Of a stretch of DNA of 64,000 nt, positions 13,801-24,990 are shown piece after piece. Positions within the stretch are counted from its first letter, which is position 1. Every line of letters starts with the position of its first letter. Position numbers and translations under genes: made by a program. The notes under the pieces are model-generated. The model did no database searches. It saw only the letters and a program-made list of their open reading frames with translations, and was not told where the DNA came from. The DNA comes from Pisaster brevispinus. Taxonomy: Eukaryota > Echinodermata > Asteroidea > Forcipulatida > Asteriidae. The stretch lies in the NCBI GenBank assembly GCA_023634235.1, contig JAMKCF010000007.1:14700592-14764591 (forward strand), given 5' to 3'.

Positions 13801-14575
13801 CCTTGTGGTTTATTACTTGAAGTCTTAAGTTTATTTAGTAAAGGGGAAAGGTGACTCTGTGTGAGGAAAGGGACCTTTTCTTTCAGGAAGATCAGAATAT
13901 GTTCTATGGAAAACCAAGGACAGTGGCAGCAAAGAACATTTTGGTTTGCAAAAAAGTAAAGCATGTTTGCATAATACTATCACTCTAAATAAATAAGAAT
14001 GTATTTAGGGAGGGTGGTTACTGCTCCTATGTTAAAAATGTTTGTTTGGTTTAAAATCATGTGTTGTGTAGCGATTGCAAAGGTCAGGGAAGCCATAGTT
14101 GAATGCAGCTTTTGTTTTTAAGCCTGCAAATGTGTGCAACATAATTCAGGTGACAATGACAAAATGGTCATACATTTTTTTACAAAATCATCTTTTACAT
14201 TTACGCTGTTCACATTTAAGAGTTCAGAATTGTCATTAAAATAGTTTAGTTTTTTTTTTAAAGAGAGAGATTTTGTCTAAGCTTTGTAAACATAGGGACA
14301 TATTTGTGTGACATGCAATGGTACAAAGCTGTGTGCCAATTGTTACTCTTAGTGTACAACTTCGTACACATGCTGGTTCACACAAATACACATACTGACA
14401 ATGGGATCAAGTGTGCATGGTAAAAAAAAACTCAAATAAAATACCATGCATCATATATATCCCTCGTTATTTAACTATAATGTCAGTCCGTTTCCCCCTA
14501 ATGTTTCGACACAGGCAGGCCAGAATTTGCCCTAATGTTTCAAAGTACTCATATGACAATGTAATCCTTTCCTAC

Positions 14576-14666
14576 CTGTATTCCTGTAGGTGAGTTTGTA
14601 TCCAAAGCCCAGGATTCGATGCATCCATTGAAGAGGTTGTTTCTGAGGAAACACCTTGTAGATAAC
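14576..14666 (-). CDS. candidate exon 4 of unidentified gene
   Basis: 91 bp encoding VIYKVFPQKQPLQWMHRILG then FGYKLTYRNT. The acceptor CTCTTTACCCCAG is strong, donor ACAG|GTAGGA. Starts in phase 0, matching the end of candidate exon 3. Confidence 0.4.
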
Positions 14667-16737
14667 CTGGGGTAAAGAGAAGGTAAAATAACAATATATT
14701 CTCAAGTATTCTTAAATTTTAACTTGTATCCTTGCCTTTGTATTTATTCATTTGTTCATTTGTTTTCTTTTTCGGCATCTGGAGATTATTTTAAATGTCT
14801 CAAGAAGTGAGCTTTCAGATTGAAAGTAATTATAAACGATAATGATAATTTTCAACTCTCTACTTTGCCTTTGAATCTGGCATGTTTAACAGAGGAAGAT
14901 TTTATATCAATACTCATAGCTGAATCCACAAACTAGCTAAACAGATGTCACTTGTTTCAGTATTTGTTTGCATTAATCATGGGTCAACATTGTTTTTGGT
15001 CTAGTTTTTCGATAAAAACAAATGGGTTAACTTTTACTTTAAACTACAAATGTTTTCAAACTCATAATGAAAACTTATGGCCAATGTGCCCTTTTAGAGC
15101 CTCAAGGTAGAAACAGACAAGGTTTAGTAAAAAATTTAGGGTGACAAGGAAATTAATGATGGCCGCCTTTCTATTTGTACCTAATGTCAATGTGAAAGCC
15201 TGCAGTATGTTTGGACTAAGTTTAGACAAATCGAATCACACAGGTGATGTTGATGATTCAGATGGATCAGTAGTGGAAAAACAAGAAACTGTTGAACCTC
15301 TTGCATACACTAATGCCAAACATGACTTCTTCAGTGAAATCAGAGCTATCTACAATCCAAGAACTCATGTACTGACCATTCTGAGACCAATGAATGTAGG
15401 AAAAATGTGCTTAATGAAGGGTGTCCCGCTGTCCACCAAAGTATAGAGAAGAACTTGTTTATCTCCTAACTTTTGTTGAAGTGAAAAAATCAACCACACA
15501 ATTGAGAAACTCTAATGCACTTTAATTTTAATTTAGTAAGAGCTGATTCTGTTTTCCACTTACCATTCTGAAAGTTACGGCATCATCGCGACAGTGAGCC
15601 TCATAAGAGAGTTGTGCATCCAATGTTGTGCAGACTGTTGTCCCTCAATGGAAGTCTAATGAAGGATGGTAAAAAGATTAAAACATTGTTTAAATCAGGC
15701 TCCCTATGCATGTGTTTTTCTCTCAACTCATCTAAGAAAATCATAACCGAGAAAGCCAGAGAAAGTGTCTATAAGATATCCTCAAGGCCAATATGAACAA
15801 GTGGAAAATCAGCACAACTGCATGGTGGAGTCAGATGTATGAGAGATGAATTCAGTTTGAGGCCCAATGACTGATACAAGAGATGGAAAAATGGGAAAGA
15901 GGGGTACGGAATGTCTCGCTGCCCAAATCATGTGGCAGAGTAGCGGCATGCGGATTGGGCTCTCATCCATCTTTAGACCCAGAGACATTGATTCTTTGAT
16001 GGAGCTCATCTTACTCGATAACAAAGGACCACAGATGACCAGTCTTATTGGAACCAATTATATTTTCATTCAAGACTTCACAAGAATCACAAACAAATTA
16101 AAATGGTATCACATTGGTTCTGGTCCAGTCTAATCAGAGAGTAACTCACCTTTGGAATGATCCTCACATCAGGTCTCAGTAGAGAGAAAGCTGCAGAAAT
16201 CTGCTGGCAATGTATTGCAGGTACATCCATTGTACAGTAGTTGAGATCATACAGTCGTGTAGGTTCCCGCCATGCCTGTAGTTTGTTGGCTGCAGGTCTG
16301 TACTTCAGTAGATGGAGATGAAAGCTGTCCAGAGTACATTGTGCAAGCTGTCCAGAGTACATTGTGCAAGCTGTCCAGAGTACATTGTGCAAGCTGTCCA
16401 GAGTACATTGTGCAAGCTGTCCAGAGTACATTGTGCAAGCTGTCCAGAGTACATTGTGCAAGCTGTCCAGAGTACATTGTGCAAGCTGAGCAGAATCCAA
16501 TGAGAGTTTTCAGGCATACCTCAATGGTGAAACCTTCAGTAGTTGGCCATGAGAGGTAAACATGGTACTCCACACTGTTATGCAACTGATTCACTGCTGT
16601 GAAGATGTTTCTGGACATTTTGAGAGCTGAACAAATGGAGTCCTCCGAGAAGGTTTTCAGGCAAATCTCACTTGGGAACAGTCGGGAGGGAACCTGGTAC
16701 TCCATTTCCCCAGTCAGGGACCAGTATGAACAGGTAA
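14576..16737 (-). CDS. unidentified spliced gene, four candidate exons
   Basis: Four minus-strand segments with plausible splice borders carry protein-like sequence of uniform character: 16520-16737, 16150-16302, 15564-15634 and 14576-14666. Phases agree between the first and second and between the third and fourth. They disagree between the second and third, so an exon is missing there or one border is wrong. I do not recognise the family and see no catalytic motif. Gene ends are not visible. The seven-copy 23-bp minisatellite at 16323-16483 lies in the intron between the first two segments. Confidence 0.4.
15564..15634 (-). CDS. candidate exon 3 of unidentified gene
   Basis: 71 bp encoding CTTLDAQLSYEAHCRDDAVT then FRM, with a consensus donor ATG|GTAAGT. 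The acceptor (GGGACAACAG) has a poor pyrimidine tract, and the entry phase does not match candidate exon 2. Confidence 0.3.
16150..16302 (-). CDS. candidate exon 2 of unidentified gene
   Basis: 153 bp, 51 codons, phase 0 at both ends: YRPAANKLQAWREPTRLYDL, NYCTMDVPAIHCQQISAAFS, LLRPDVRIIPK. The acceptor tract CTTTCATCTCCATCTACTGAAG lies just after the minisatellite. Donor AAG|GTGAGT is strong. Confidence 0.45.
16323..16483. repeat. 23-bp minisatellite, seven perfect units
   Basis: AGCTGTCCAGAGTACATTGT plus GCA repeats seven times without change. The unit is not a multiple of three, so frames on both strands stay open only because the unit lacks stops. On the minus strand each unit ends TGTACTCTGGACAG, resembling a splice acceptor. 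It lies just upstream of candidate exon 16150-16302. Confidence 0.95.
16520..16737 (-). CDS. candidate exon 1 of unidentified gene
   Basis: 218 bp, open throughout: CSYWSLTGEMEYQVPSRLFP, then SALKMSRNIFTAVNQLHNSV and YHVYLSWPTTEGFTIE. Acceptor TTTGAATTAG, donor GAG|GTATGC, ending phase 0. The 22-bp stretch after the donor resembles sequence inside the exon (ATTTGCCTGAAAAC versus GTATGCCTGAAAAC), hinting at a local duplication. Confidence 0.4.
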
Positions 16738-17149
16738 CTAATTCAAAGTTGAGTAAAGGTTTTGGAATGTGTTGAAAGCTGTCAAACAGTCATTCCCATG
16801 TTGACTAGGTTGGCAAAGGTAAAACACAAGCCTCATAAGTCTGTGATTTCATTCCAAAAGTTACAGAAACACACTTGTTAGTAATGACTTCCATTTGTTG
16901 CATCAGGCAGTTTTAAGTTTTAGCCATAGTCTGTCAGTATTTGTCTGAAGCAAGTCCTCTGCAATGTTTTTGCCCATGTCAGCTTTTTTGAAGAAATTGC
17001 TTGCAAAATGTCAAAAACAAACAATATTAACTATCCAAGAGCAGTTTTATGGTCAATACTTTCCATTTTTTGGCCACCTATTGTTCTAAAACGTAACAAA
17101 TTATTCATTACTGCAACTAATTCAGCTTATACGGCAGCATGGTTTTCCT

Positions 17150-18130
17150 CTTGGTTCTTGTAGTCAACACTGCGTCAAGCTTAGACTTGATTGTCACTGC
17201 ATCTTCACATTCTTCTCTTCAGGTTCAATCCTCACTAATACCAGTGGTACAGCACTGAGCAGTAGTGTGGAGCTTTTCTAGTACTAGAACACAACTCTCT
17301 AAATGTCACTAATCTGTCATGCAAGCACTGTGAGTTGATCCCTTGTATTGGTACAGCATACTTTGTGACATGCTCTGGGTTCATGCATTGAGTATGGATA
17401 AGTTTAGACGGCTTCCTGCTGATGTAGTACAAAGTATCAGCATAAGCTGTAGAACTCTGAAGGATATTATTCTATGATCAGGTATTATTTGGACCTCTAT
17501 TGTTTAGGTGCAGCATGAGTACTCTGTTGGTGTATTTGGTGAGTAGTGAACACAGTTTTTGGGGTTATCAATTGTTTCAGCATCTACCCTAATCTTGATA
17601 TAACATAGTGCCACTGTTTGAACCTGCTCTTGGTTCCTGTGGTGAGCACTGGTTTAAATATGGGGCTAGATTGTCACATTGTATCTATGTACTCTTCTTG
17701 TTCATGTGGCGAGTATTGTACTAAGTTTGTCAGGATTTCTGTTCATGTGCATCCCAAATCTACTGATCAGAACTGCTGTCACTGTGAACTTGGATTTTAG
17801 CATTAGTGTTACTATTTATGGTATTGTTGAATGCTTTTGGCAGTGCTAGGGGCTCTGTTGTTGCAACATGTACATGTTCTCTTGAGTTGAAGGAGCACCA
17901 TGAGTTGCAATATGTACTTTCTGGGTTTATGTGGTAAGCACTCAGCCAGTGTGTGGGGTTCTCCATCGTTGTGACACAAACATTTATCTGTAGGCCCCCC
18001 TATGTGTCTTCTTGACTGTTTGCAGTGTGAGTTTACAGTGCTGCACACCTCTATCTGAGTTGTACATGAGTTCATATGAGTGTGAAGTGCAGTTTTCACC
18101 TTTCTCTATGGATTCTTGTTGCGAGCGTCG
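17150..18130. repeat. possible ancient tandem repeat
   Basis: Loose phrases such as TCTTGTTCATGTGGCGAGTA, TTCCTGTGGTGAGCACTGG and GGTTTATGTGGTAAGCACTC recur every 60-250 bp, each followed by a GTACTAAGTTTG- or GTGTGGGG-like stretch. Very degenerate. Confidence 0.35.
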
Positions 18131-18539
18131 CATTCTGGGCATCGTTACATTGTAGTACTTGATGTACTCCTCCATGGTTTGATCAGTTCAAACAGATGTT
18201 AAGACTGTCCAGTGCCTGGCAGTGCCTTGTCTTTCTGTGATGTATTCAACTTGCTGTCATAACTTGCGTGTAACTTGTGTATATGTTATATGTTGCCCAT
18301 GGGAAATGAGGACAAATCAATCTGGAAGTAAGACAAATACAAGATCAAAGATTTAATAACCTTAACTTGTACACTCGACATACCAAATCAAGTACATGCA
18401 TTGCTGGTACTCTATTTGCAAACACCTAATAAGAAAAGTATGTAATTTGGCCAGGCTTATGTACCTGTAGCTGAACAACCCTGCACCATTTATTTTAACA
18501 CTCTTTTATATCCAATTAGGTGTTTGGGAATAAACACAA

Positions 18540-19265
18540 AGCTGTTCCGGTTTTATGATATGACTGTATGATCCAGACCCTGAAATGAACCCTAAAATTT
18601 AGGCAGTTAGACAATATCTCTAAACCTAACACAGACCCCTAGTTTGACTCTAACTGTGCAAAAATCCCAAACCATAAAGCTTACCGGTAAGTGCGGTCAT
18701 GTTTTTAAACAAAATGTTTACATGTGCACTATGCTACAATACTGCACAAAAATTAAGATTTAACAACTTGTCGGTCAGGAAAATTGTTTTTTATTATTTG
18801 AACTTCCCATTCGGACTGCAACAGAGATCAAATCGAGGCCATGTTTTTAAATGAAATGTTGCAACTGTTGTAAGCTACAATGCAACAAAAACATTACGAC
18901 TGTATGGCATTTTGTTCAGGAGATGTTTTTTAGAGTTTTGAGCTTCCTGTTTGGACCAGAAGAGGTCAAAGTGGGGTCATTGTTTTTGTTTAAATGTTGA
19001 ATTGTTGTAAGCTTCAAAACAACAGACATATTATGACTTTATTAGATGTGGTTCAGGAGAAATCATCTGATAAAATGTTGAGCTTCCTGTTTTGACCGAA
19101 AGTAAAAGTCAAAGTGAGGTCATCATTTTACATAAAATGACGCAAGTGTTGCAAGCTAAAACACAACACAGATGTTACGACTTTATGATATGTGGCTCAG
19201 GAGATATGAATTTTTAAAGGAATAAGCTTTGAATTACCGTAATTTGACACCTGATGATGTCACAG
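18540..19265 (+). repeat. diverged block of the same 150-bp repeat family
   Basis: GAACTTCCCATTCGGACTGC, GAGCTTCCTGTTTGGACCAG and GAGCTTCCTGTTTTGACCGA recur every 140-150 bp, each followed by GAGGTCAAAGT-type sequence, TTGTAAGCT, and GTGG(C/T)TCAGGAGATATGA. The layout matches the 27.6-30.3 kb elements but the palindromic core is worn. Confidence 0.7.
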
Positions 19266-20199
19266 GAAAAAAAAAAAAAGTTTTTCATAATAATAAATTT
19301 CATAAGAACACAATGGTATAAAGCTTATTCCCATCTTATGCATTTTAACAAAAACCCTAAACGTACGTAGGAATTACATGTGTTGCTCATGTACAAATCA
19401 AATGGGCTGTGCACAAAGCAATTGGTCTTCTACCAGTTAGGGTTCGAATATCAAGGTAATCTCCGATGCCTTGCAGTGATTGCAAAATCAAGGCGTGATC
19501 AGCAAACTAGCCATGGTGTCCGATTTGCTACTTAATCATTAACTATTGTGGGAATACAATGTTGTTTGATTAGTTTGAATGGCCTGAAATAAATCTTTGT
19601 AAAAACATTTGAGTTCTAATAATGATTTGTGAATTATGGATAACTAAAATTCCACTTATTTTGAAAGTAATGGTTTTTGACCAACTAAATACTCCACTTT
19701 TCAGTGCCATGGTTTTTTTACACAGATACAAAATGCACAATAAATGGCGTCATGGTGATGTCGTCCAGCATTTTAGGCCAACAAACGGTTATACAGTATC
19801 CAACAAGTAGAAAAAACAAAAAAAGTTTGATGATCGGACGTGTACTATAATTGTGCTCGACCCAGCCCCAATGCAGTTTTTTAAAACTGTTTGTAGTACC
19901 GGCAGCCTCTTGTCACCATTAGGCACGCTTGGTGGTCTGGTGGTTAACCAACCACAATATCATGTTCTTCATTGTCATTATAAAATCAGACTTTGGTAGT
20001 AACCCAGATAGCATCATAACTTAGGACCGCATTGGGTCATCAAAACAGTTTCATTGCTAACTTAACCCAATTTGGTCATAGCCCCTGTCACATTTTGTCA
20101 TTGTATGGTTTTTGTTATAAATGGTTGACATTATCTAAAAATCCTGAAAAAAAGGTGTTTTGGCTTAAAACCACTACGATAAATGTTTTGTACAACATG

Positions 20200-21036
20200 G
20201 TTGCCGACCGTGAGCCAATATCAAATATCAACACAAAGCCATTTTTTGAACATAAAACCGATGTGATAATGCCATGCCAAGAAGCCAACATTGATCCTCC
20301 TTCGGAAACCAACATAATTCTGACGTTGCTTTTTCACTAAAACCAATGTTGGCTCCACATTGATTGCCAACTCAAAAATGGTAATGCAAACAAAAAGCCA
20401 ACAGTTATTCTTGGTTGGCAACCAAAACAATACTGATTTTGCTTTCCTCTAAAAACTATTGTTGGCTCAATAATGATTGCCAACCTACATAAAACCAATG
20501 TGGTAATGTCGACCTAAAGCCAACATTGGTCCTACGTCGGAAACCAACACATTGCCAGTATTACTTTTCCACAACCAGCCAATGTTAGCTCCACATTGAT
20601 TGCCAACATAAAACAATTGTGGTAATGCCAACAAAAAGCCAACGGTTATTCTTGGTTGGCAACCAAAACAATACTGGTATTGCCTCTCCTCTAAAAATTA
20701 GAGTGCCGACATGACACCAATGTGTTAATGTCGACCTAAAGCCAACATTGGTTCTACGTTGGAAACCAACACAATGCCAATATGACTTTACCTCGAATGA
20801 CCTAAATGGGCTCAACATATAGTGCCAACATGACACCAATGTGTTAGGGGCCGTTCACAATTATCAACATTTTCACAAGTGTACAAAAAGTACACTTTTA
20901 CAATCGTACGGTTTGTACCCTCATGAAAATGTTGATAATTGTGAACGGCCCCTTAATGCCGACCTAGAAACAACATTACATTGGTCCTACATCAGAAACC
21001 AACTCAATGTTTATATTACTTTCCCAATAATAGCCA
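20200..21036. repeat. tandem array of about 225-bp units (left arm of outer element)
   Basis: Anchors GCCAACATTG(A/G)TCC occur near 20283, 20517 and 20740, with a degenerate one near 20970. A sub-motif GCCAACGGTTATTCTTGG recurs. The array resumes at 25084-25500 beyond the inner element. Confidence 0.75.
20847..20952. mobile_element. 106-bp MITE with 29-bp perfect inverted repeats and TTA target duplication
   Basis: GGGGCCGTTCACAATTATCA and the next nine bases are repeated perfectly in inverse orientation at the other end. TTA flanks both sides (20844-20846, 20953-20955). The neighbouring array unit at about 20722-20740 shows the empty site (AATGTGTTAATGTCGACC). A 3-bp TTA duplication fits PIF/Harbinger-type mobilisation. 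Confidence 0.9.
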
Positions 21037-22350
21037 CCCAGAGGGCATAATACGTTGAAATAACGTTGAAGCAACGTCATATGACGACGTTGGAGTAACG
21101 TCGAAACGCTGACGTAGATACAACGTTGAACTCACTACATTGTTTCAATGTCGGCATTTTTACGTTGTTTTAACGTCAAATTTCTATGTTGAAATAATGT
21201 TGAAAAACAATGTCTTAGAATTGAACTTTCTTGTTATGCAGTTAATGCCCATTAGAATTAATTCAAGTAATTAGTGTATGCTTATTTATACTTAAAAGGT
21301 ATATTATATACATGTACGATATGATACCGATAACTATATACATTCTACACTCACTACAACTTAATATACAGGCCTATACATCCTTCTCCACTGCATGTCT
21401 TGTATTTATATAGTCCAGGATCCACAGACTTTTCAGTCATGGTTACACCTTTTTAAAATAAAACTGTTTACTTTTTAATTCACATATTGGAATGACAAAT
21501 GTTTCTTTGTACTTTTGATGTACATATTTTCTTACAGAAAGTACAAAAACTTGCCTCGAAAATTCCTAAGTTCAACCAAATTGTTTTGATATTGTCGAAG
21601 AAAAATCATACACATAAGTTTCAACGTTGTCCCAACGCTGGCTCAATTTAGCATCCTGTCAAAAGGCACTCGAAACCCAGTAGGAATGTATAGCTTTTTG
21701 CTTGCCAAATGTTAATGCAACATAGGAATTATATGAAATTAGGTTTGAAATGTCGCATCAATTACCTGAACTTAGTGCAAAAATAACTATCCCCCAAAAT
21801 GTTGAATTTTAATTTCTTGTCAACATGTGCGCGAAAACCTATAGTATGAATGTATATAGCTTTTTGCTTGCCAAATGTTAATGCAACAATTGCACACAAT
21901 TTAGTTTGAGATGTCGCATCATTTACCTGATTCAAACTCAGTGTAAAAAGTTTTTTTCCATACATAAAACTAGAACAAAATTACCACCAAACAGTGTAAA
22001 TTTTAAACACCTTGACAACATGCGCTCAAAACCAAGCTGTGAAGGGCAACTTAGCAATTGTACAAAATTTGGTTTGAGGTTTCAATCACCTGTCTGAACC
22101 TTGAGTGAAATTTTTTGTTGATATTTTGTAATTGTTAAAAAAACAAATAGCAACAAAAATATTAATTTTTTATTGGTTGGGGCGCCAACTCGTGCAGTCG
22201 TGAACTGAAAGCCTAGAGGAAGCCAACTTTGATCGCCTTTTTATGGCTGGCTTTAGGCCTATATCGATCCCATTGTAGAATGTGAGTACTTAGTTTTTCC
22301 AACATCTGACCGTCTTTGCATTTCTGTATGCTCTGTGGTACGACTATTAA

Positions 22351-22955
22351 CCCTTTCGTTACCGAATTGTTTGGACATAAACAACCGCTGGTGACCGCAT
22401 TGTTTGAACACTCAAGCGTGAAGCACACATTCTTACACAACAGAAAGCTTTCGTTCAAAGGCCATTTTTACAAACTCCATTATCTCCTTGAAGATATTGT
22501 TTTACAGCAAAATAAGTAATGAAAAAGTTCTTCCTTATTGAATTCCCTTTCATATAATCTAAAACTCATTGAGATTGGTCCAATAAATGTCAAAGTTCTT
22601 GGTCTTTCTTTCCTCAGTGCAATCTGTAATCTCAAACACTTTTTTGTACACAACCATATGGCGCTCCATAGGTGTTTGGCATTTCGGATCTTCCTATTCC
22701 AATTTGAAGAGATTGCATAATAGCAACCTTACTTTATTTTACCACCATTGGAAAGATCCGATCTTTCTCTTTCCAATGATGGTAAGCTTGGGTATGGAGG
22801 GTGAACATGGACAAAACTACAACTTTATTACAAATGGCCTTTATGCTCAGGCTTGAGTGCTTTTTTGCGTCGTGCTTGGTCGACTAAAGTCGCCAATGGT
22901 AAGGAAGAGGGGGTATGAGTGCAGTCGACTAAAGTCGCCTATGGTAAGGAAAGGG
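22351..22955. mobile_element. TTAA-flanked piggyBac-like MITE, copy 1
   Basis: 605 bp starting CCCTTTCGTTACC and ending GGTAAGGAAAGGG, flanked by TTAA at 22347-22350 and 22956-22959. CCC-starting termini and a TTAA duplication are the piggyBac hallmark. The right part holds two copies of GTCGACTAAAGTCGCC. No transposase frame. Confidence 0.8.
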
Positions 22956-23116
22956 TTAAATGGAAAGATGACATTATTATTTGGACCACGGTGCCTTTCA
23001 TTTTGCGGTGAACAACATCACATGGTAGAAAAACAGTTTTTAATCAATGTTACCTGGGCTATTTCTTGGAATCCTTGCCCCTCATGTATCTCTTTCTCGT
23101 AATCTTCTTTGGTTAA

Positions 23117-23722
23117 CCCTTTCGTTACCGAATTGTTTGGACATAAACAACCGCTGGTGACCGCATTGTTTGACCACTCAAGCGTGAAGCACACATTCTT
23201 GCACAACAGAAAGCTTTCGTTCAAAGGCCACTTTTACAAACTCCATTATCTCCTTGAAGATATTGTTTTACAGCAAAATAAGTAATAAAAAAGTTCTTCC
23301 TTATTGAATTCCCTTTCATATAATCTAAAACTCATTGAGATTGGTCCAATAAATGTCAAAGTTCTTGGTCTTTCTTTCCTCAGTGCAATCTGTAATCCCA
23401 AACACTTTTTTGTACACAACCATATGGCGCTCCGTAGGTGTTTGGCATTTCGGATCTTCCAACTCCAATTTGAAGAGATTGCATAATAGCAACCTTATTT
23501 TATTTTACCACCATTGGAAAGATCCGATCTCTCTCTTTCCAATGATGGTAAGCTTGGGTATGGAGGGTGAACATGGACAAAACTACAACTTTATTACAAA
23601 TGGCCTTTGTGCTCAGGCTTGAGTGCCTTTTTGTGTGCAAGCTTGGTCGACTAAAGTCGCCAATGGTAAGGAAGAGGGGGTATGAGTGCAGTCGACTAAA
23701 GTCGCCTATGGTAACGAAAGGG
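23117..23722. mobile_element. TTAA-flanked piggyBac-like MITE, copy 2
   Basis: 606 bp, nearly identical to copy 1, with intact 13-bp ends (CCCTTTCGTTACC / GGTAACGAAAGGG) and TTAA at 23113-23116 and 23723-23726. Same orientation as copy 1, with 153 unrelated bp between. High identity means recent insertion or a recent tandem event. Confidence 0.85.
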
Positions 23723-23929
23723 TTAAAACGAGGTAGATGGCTGGTAATAATAATGTTAGTATGTTACTGCGATTTCTGACCGGGAACATATATTTTGTTC
23801 AATATTTTACCATAGAGGAAGGAAATACATGGTTCTATAAATTTAACTGTTCACCATAATTAAGTACGCTAAAATTCAATGTAAGAGTGTGGTTTATTGT
23901 TTGGTTTAGCCCAAATCTACATAAAAAAA

Positions 23930-24990
23930 GCAACTGCAACCTTTATCCAACATTGTACATACGTCAAAAACGTTCCATTGAAACAACGTTACCAGAATAA
24001 TGTTGGATCAACGTTAATTTTAGGTTGTTATTATCGCGATGCAATTACAACCTTTATCCAACATTGTAGAAACGTCAAAAATGCTACGTGGAAAAAATGT
24101 TACCAAATTGACGTTGGATCAACATTGATTTTAGATTTTTATTATCGCGACGCAATAACAACCTTTATCCAACATTGTACATACATCAAAAACATTCCAT
24201 TGAAACAACGTTACCAGAATGATGTTGGATCAACATTGATTTTAGGTTGTTATTATCACGATGCAAATACAACCTTTATCCAACATCGTACAAACGTAAA
24301 AAATGCTACGTGGAAAAAACGTTACCAAATTGACGTTGGATCAACATTGATTTTAGATTTTTATTATCGCGACGATATAACAACCTTTATCCAACATTGT
24401 ACATACATCAAAAACATTACTTTGAAACAACGTTACCAGAATGACGTTGGATCAACATTGATTTTAGGTTGTTATTATCGCGACGCAATAATAACCTTAA
24501 TCCAGCGTTGCATTAACGTTTATTAGTATTCGTTGAAACAACGTTACCCAACTGACATTGGATCAAAATTGATTTAAGGTTATTATCGCGACGCAATGAC
24601 AACCTTTATCCAACATTGCACATACGTCAAAAACGTTACGTGGAAAAAACGTTACCAGAATGACGTTGGATCAACATTGATTTTAGGTTATTATCGCGAC
24701 GCAATAACAACCTTTATCCAACATTGTACATACGTCAAAAACATTACATTGAAACAACGTTAACAGAATGACGTTGGATCAACATTGATTTTAGGTTGTT
24801 AATATCGCGACGCAATAACAACCTTTATCCAACATTGCATTAACGTTAATTAGTATACGTTGAAACTACGTTACCAAATTGACGTTGGATTAACAATGTT
24901 TTGTGGTTGTTATTATCGCGACGTCATTTCAACACTTTTCCAACGTTTACACAACGTCATACTACAACTTAAAACAAACGTCGCAAATGT
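23930..24990. repeat. about nine-copy 111-bp tandem array in the inner element
   Basis: Units begin CAACCTTTATCCAACATTG at about 23936, 24047, 24160, 24269, 24382, 24490, 24599, 24709 and 24816. Each carries ACGTTACCA, GACGTTGGATCAAC and TTATTATCGCGACGCAAT. Spacing near 111 (37 codons) keeps a 209-codon frame open at 23897-24526, which is not a gene. CpG motifs such as AACGTT and TCGCGA are common here although the surroundings are AT-rich. Confidence 0.9.

Larger units (their letters stand above)
10831..14575. other. no supported gene; weak exon-like strings only
   Basis: Besides the degenerate repeat at 11930 and the tRNA-like repeat at 13655, two short + strand strings follow good acceptors (11225 and 13887) but lack good donors. 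They are not called. Confidence 0.5.
16738..20002. other. intergenic or intronic repeat-derived DNA
   Basis: Holds the loose repeat at 17150-18130 and the 150-bp family at 18540-19265. The rest, including 19266-20002, shows nothing recognisable beyond a SINE-like phrase GGTGGTCTGGTGGTTAACC near 19930. Confidence 0.5.

Noticed and set aside
13887..13943. Possible + strand exon (EDQNMFYGKPRTVAAKNIL) after TTTCTTTCAG
   Set aside because: 57 bp only, donor GTTTGC is weak, no supporting neighbour.
15141..16133. Series of + strand frames (15141, 15614, 15867) as a decayed gene
   Set aside because: Some stretches look protein-like, but frames are broken, no family is recognised, and they overlap minus-strand candidate exons.
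16305..16517. CRISPR-like regular repeats
   Set aside because: Seven head-to-tail 23-bp units with no spacers, in a eukaryotic sequence; a minisatellite.
23897..24526. 209-codon + strand open frame
   Set aside because: It lies wholly in the 111-bp tandem array. The unit length is a multiple of three, so the frame repeats itself and is not evidence of a protein.
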